Positions 63,001 to 64,000 of a stretch of DNA of 64,000 bases are shown one piece after another. Each line of letters begins with the position of its first letter. Position 1 is the stretch's first letter. The notes beneath the pieces were generated by a model, which was not told where the DNA came from, made no database searches, and was given only the letters and a program-made list of their open reading frames with translations. The stretch spans positions 9,343,398 to 9,407,397 of the forward strand of contig OY718808.1 of NCBI GenBank assembly GCA_963070105.1, written 5' to 3'. Source of the DNA: Litomosoides sigmodontis. Its lineage: Eukaryota > Nematoda > Chromadorea > Rhabditida > Onchocercidae. The translations under genes were made by a program, and so were the position numbers.

Positions 63001-63813
63001 TGTATAAAACATATAAAAAAGCATAAGAGAAAAAAAATGCAAGTATTGCTTAAATACAAGTTTTAATATACCTAACAAGTTTGAGACCATCCAGAGAGCG
63101 CATACTTCCATGAAAACGTCAGCAACAATACCAAGATGGTCCGCGAGTAACAACAACAAGCTTGATGCTGTTGCCAATTTACCACCAATCAGTGAAAATT
63201 TAAGACCTGCAGTGAAAAATAGATCATAAGAGAAACTCACTATGTGTTTAATAAGTGATATCCACACAAATAAGAAAGAAATGAAGTTAGGACAAAAATA
63301 AGCAGACTAAATAACAAAATTTGACAATAAAAGGCAGTTAGGAATTTGATGGTTCAACTTCGGAGACCAAATGGGTTTAAGGAAAAGTTGTACAGTGCAT
63401 CGATAACGTGTCCATATGTAATGTGTATATATGTCATAATGCGTATATGTGTGACTATGTGCAATGTGTATAAGATGCAAATTAAAATGAATAGGTCGTT
63501 CATTCTGTATGTGGGAAAAATAGTGCATATGGAAGAAACTTAAACAGTTGAAAATATTTTCACCCATATAAATATGTCACCTAATAAAAACTGTCATCAT
63601 GCCACTACCTCCCATTTTTATTTCAACTGCAAAATTTAATCATACTACCCGGTCGGTGAACCAAATAAATTGAAAAAACTAGTTTATCCTCCAAAATAGA
63701 AATAAAAAAGGAAATCGACCTTTACTATCAGCCCAATAAACCGTGATATCCAACGAATCGTCTGATTGCGAGCTGATAGGTGTTGACTGCTGTGAACAAT
63801 TCCGGGGGCCCAT
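60080..63813 (-). CDS. FERM-domain protein, FRMD8 (iTAP) homologue
   Basis: About ten exons. The first four are 63813–63720, 63206–63072, 62920–62760 and 62633–62458, with consistent phases; later ones lie near 62390–62160, 61980–61880, 61690–61545, 61250–61110, 60870–60640 and 60330–60080. FRMD8 binds the cytoplasmic tail of iRhoms and stabilises the ADAM17 sheddase complex in mammals. Resemblance to FRMD8 is clear: LDITVYWADSK at the start, ADVFMEVCALWMVSNLLEVQ, LKPHHNPYEIRKSWMQFLQR and FTSAESSESVADEPLLVLKRN in the F1 region, then SIVRNIPFYG followed by AAFFRGYVERPSGGPLKEIK in F2/F3 and FLLTFPDNSFIIDRT. The C-terminus is a Ser/Thr-rich, probably disordered tail (GSRCTSSSSSSHTNERTGG). The start codon follows a weak acceptor at about 63826. 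The role in this nematode is inferred from homology only. Confidence 0.82.
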
Positions 63814-64000
63814 ATCAAGCAAATGACTTAAATTGAAAACTTTAAACTCTCAAAATGTAATTCGATTTTGCGCACCACCATTCTACTAAATAAGTTGTCT
63901 TTCACGATTCAGACTTGTCTTTTTATAACATAGATTTATCCTATAAAATCCATAATGAAATAAACTAATACAAGATATGTAATACTAAATTAATCACACG
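63814..64000. other. Upstream flank of the FRMD8-like gene
   Basis: Short AT-rich 5' flank to the window edge. A possible 5' acceptor (CAATTTAAG) is seen; nothing else was recognised. Confidence 0.3.

Noticed and set aside
1..64000. Search for CRISPR arrays, bacterial operons, phage or integrated viral genes, tRNA and rRNA
   Set aside because: No regularly spaced repeats, no ribosome-binding-site organised gene runs, and no recognisable RNA gene; all supported genes are intron-containing nematode genes.

Overview
The window is eukaryotic and almost certainly nuclear DNA of a parasitic nematode. It is AT-rich, and its genes are split into many short exons (often 30–240 bp) with GT..AG introns. 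The gene set includes an EGO-1/RRF-1-type RNA-dependent RNA polymerase and an ACR-16-like acetylcholine receptor subunit. Gene density, intron style and composition resemble a filarial (clade III) genome, but that placement is inference. All functions below come from reading exons by eye and checking splice phase; no database was searched.

Left part (1–20.6 kb). A partial minus-strand gene of unknown function runs off the left edge. It lies head-to-head with a ten-exon sterol reductase-like gene (DHCR7/ERG4 family, 1719–6706, +). Next come a small membrane protein gene with PPxY motifs (6989–7720, -), ribosomal protein L8 (9282–10512, +) and a histidine phosphatase of the UBASH3/ecdysteroid-phosphate phosphatase type (10911–13517, -). 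A 106-bp tandem repeat with a palindromic head lies at about 13.96–14.29 kb. The 3' half of a probable calcium-channel alpha2/delta-like gene follows (16832–20581, -).

Middle (20.6–43.1 kb). About 11 kb is poor in recognisable genes and rich in microsatellites, with one short membrane-protein ORF. It is followed by choline/ethanolamine kinase (32021–35273, -), which has an Asn where the catalytic-loop His is expected, and by an alpha-type nicotinic receptor subunit (36844–39923, +). A poorly understood stretch at 40.4–42.3 kb contains an orphan exon, a CCAATATT-like low-complexity tract and a GC-richer block.

Right part (43.1–64 kb). Three minus-strand genes lie in a row: an FRMD8-like FERM protein (60080–63813), the Fe-S assembly WD40 protein CIAO1 (56546–58853) and the large RNA-dependent RNA polymerase (43117–56117). 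CIAO1 and the polymerase are only about 430 bp apart, compatible with a nematode operon. Otherwise the genes appear to be unrelated housekeeping, membrane and neuronal functions rather than one pathway. No CRISPR array, insertion sequence, tRNA or rRNA was recognised.
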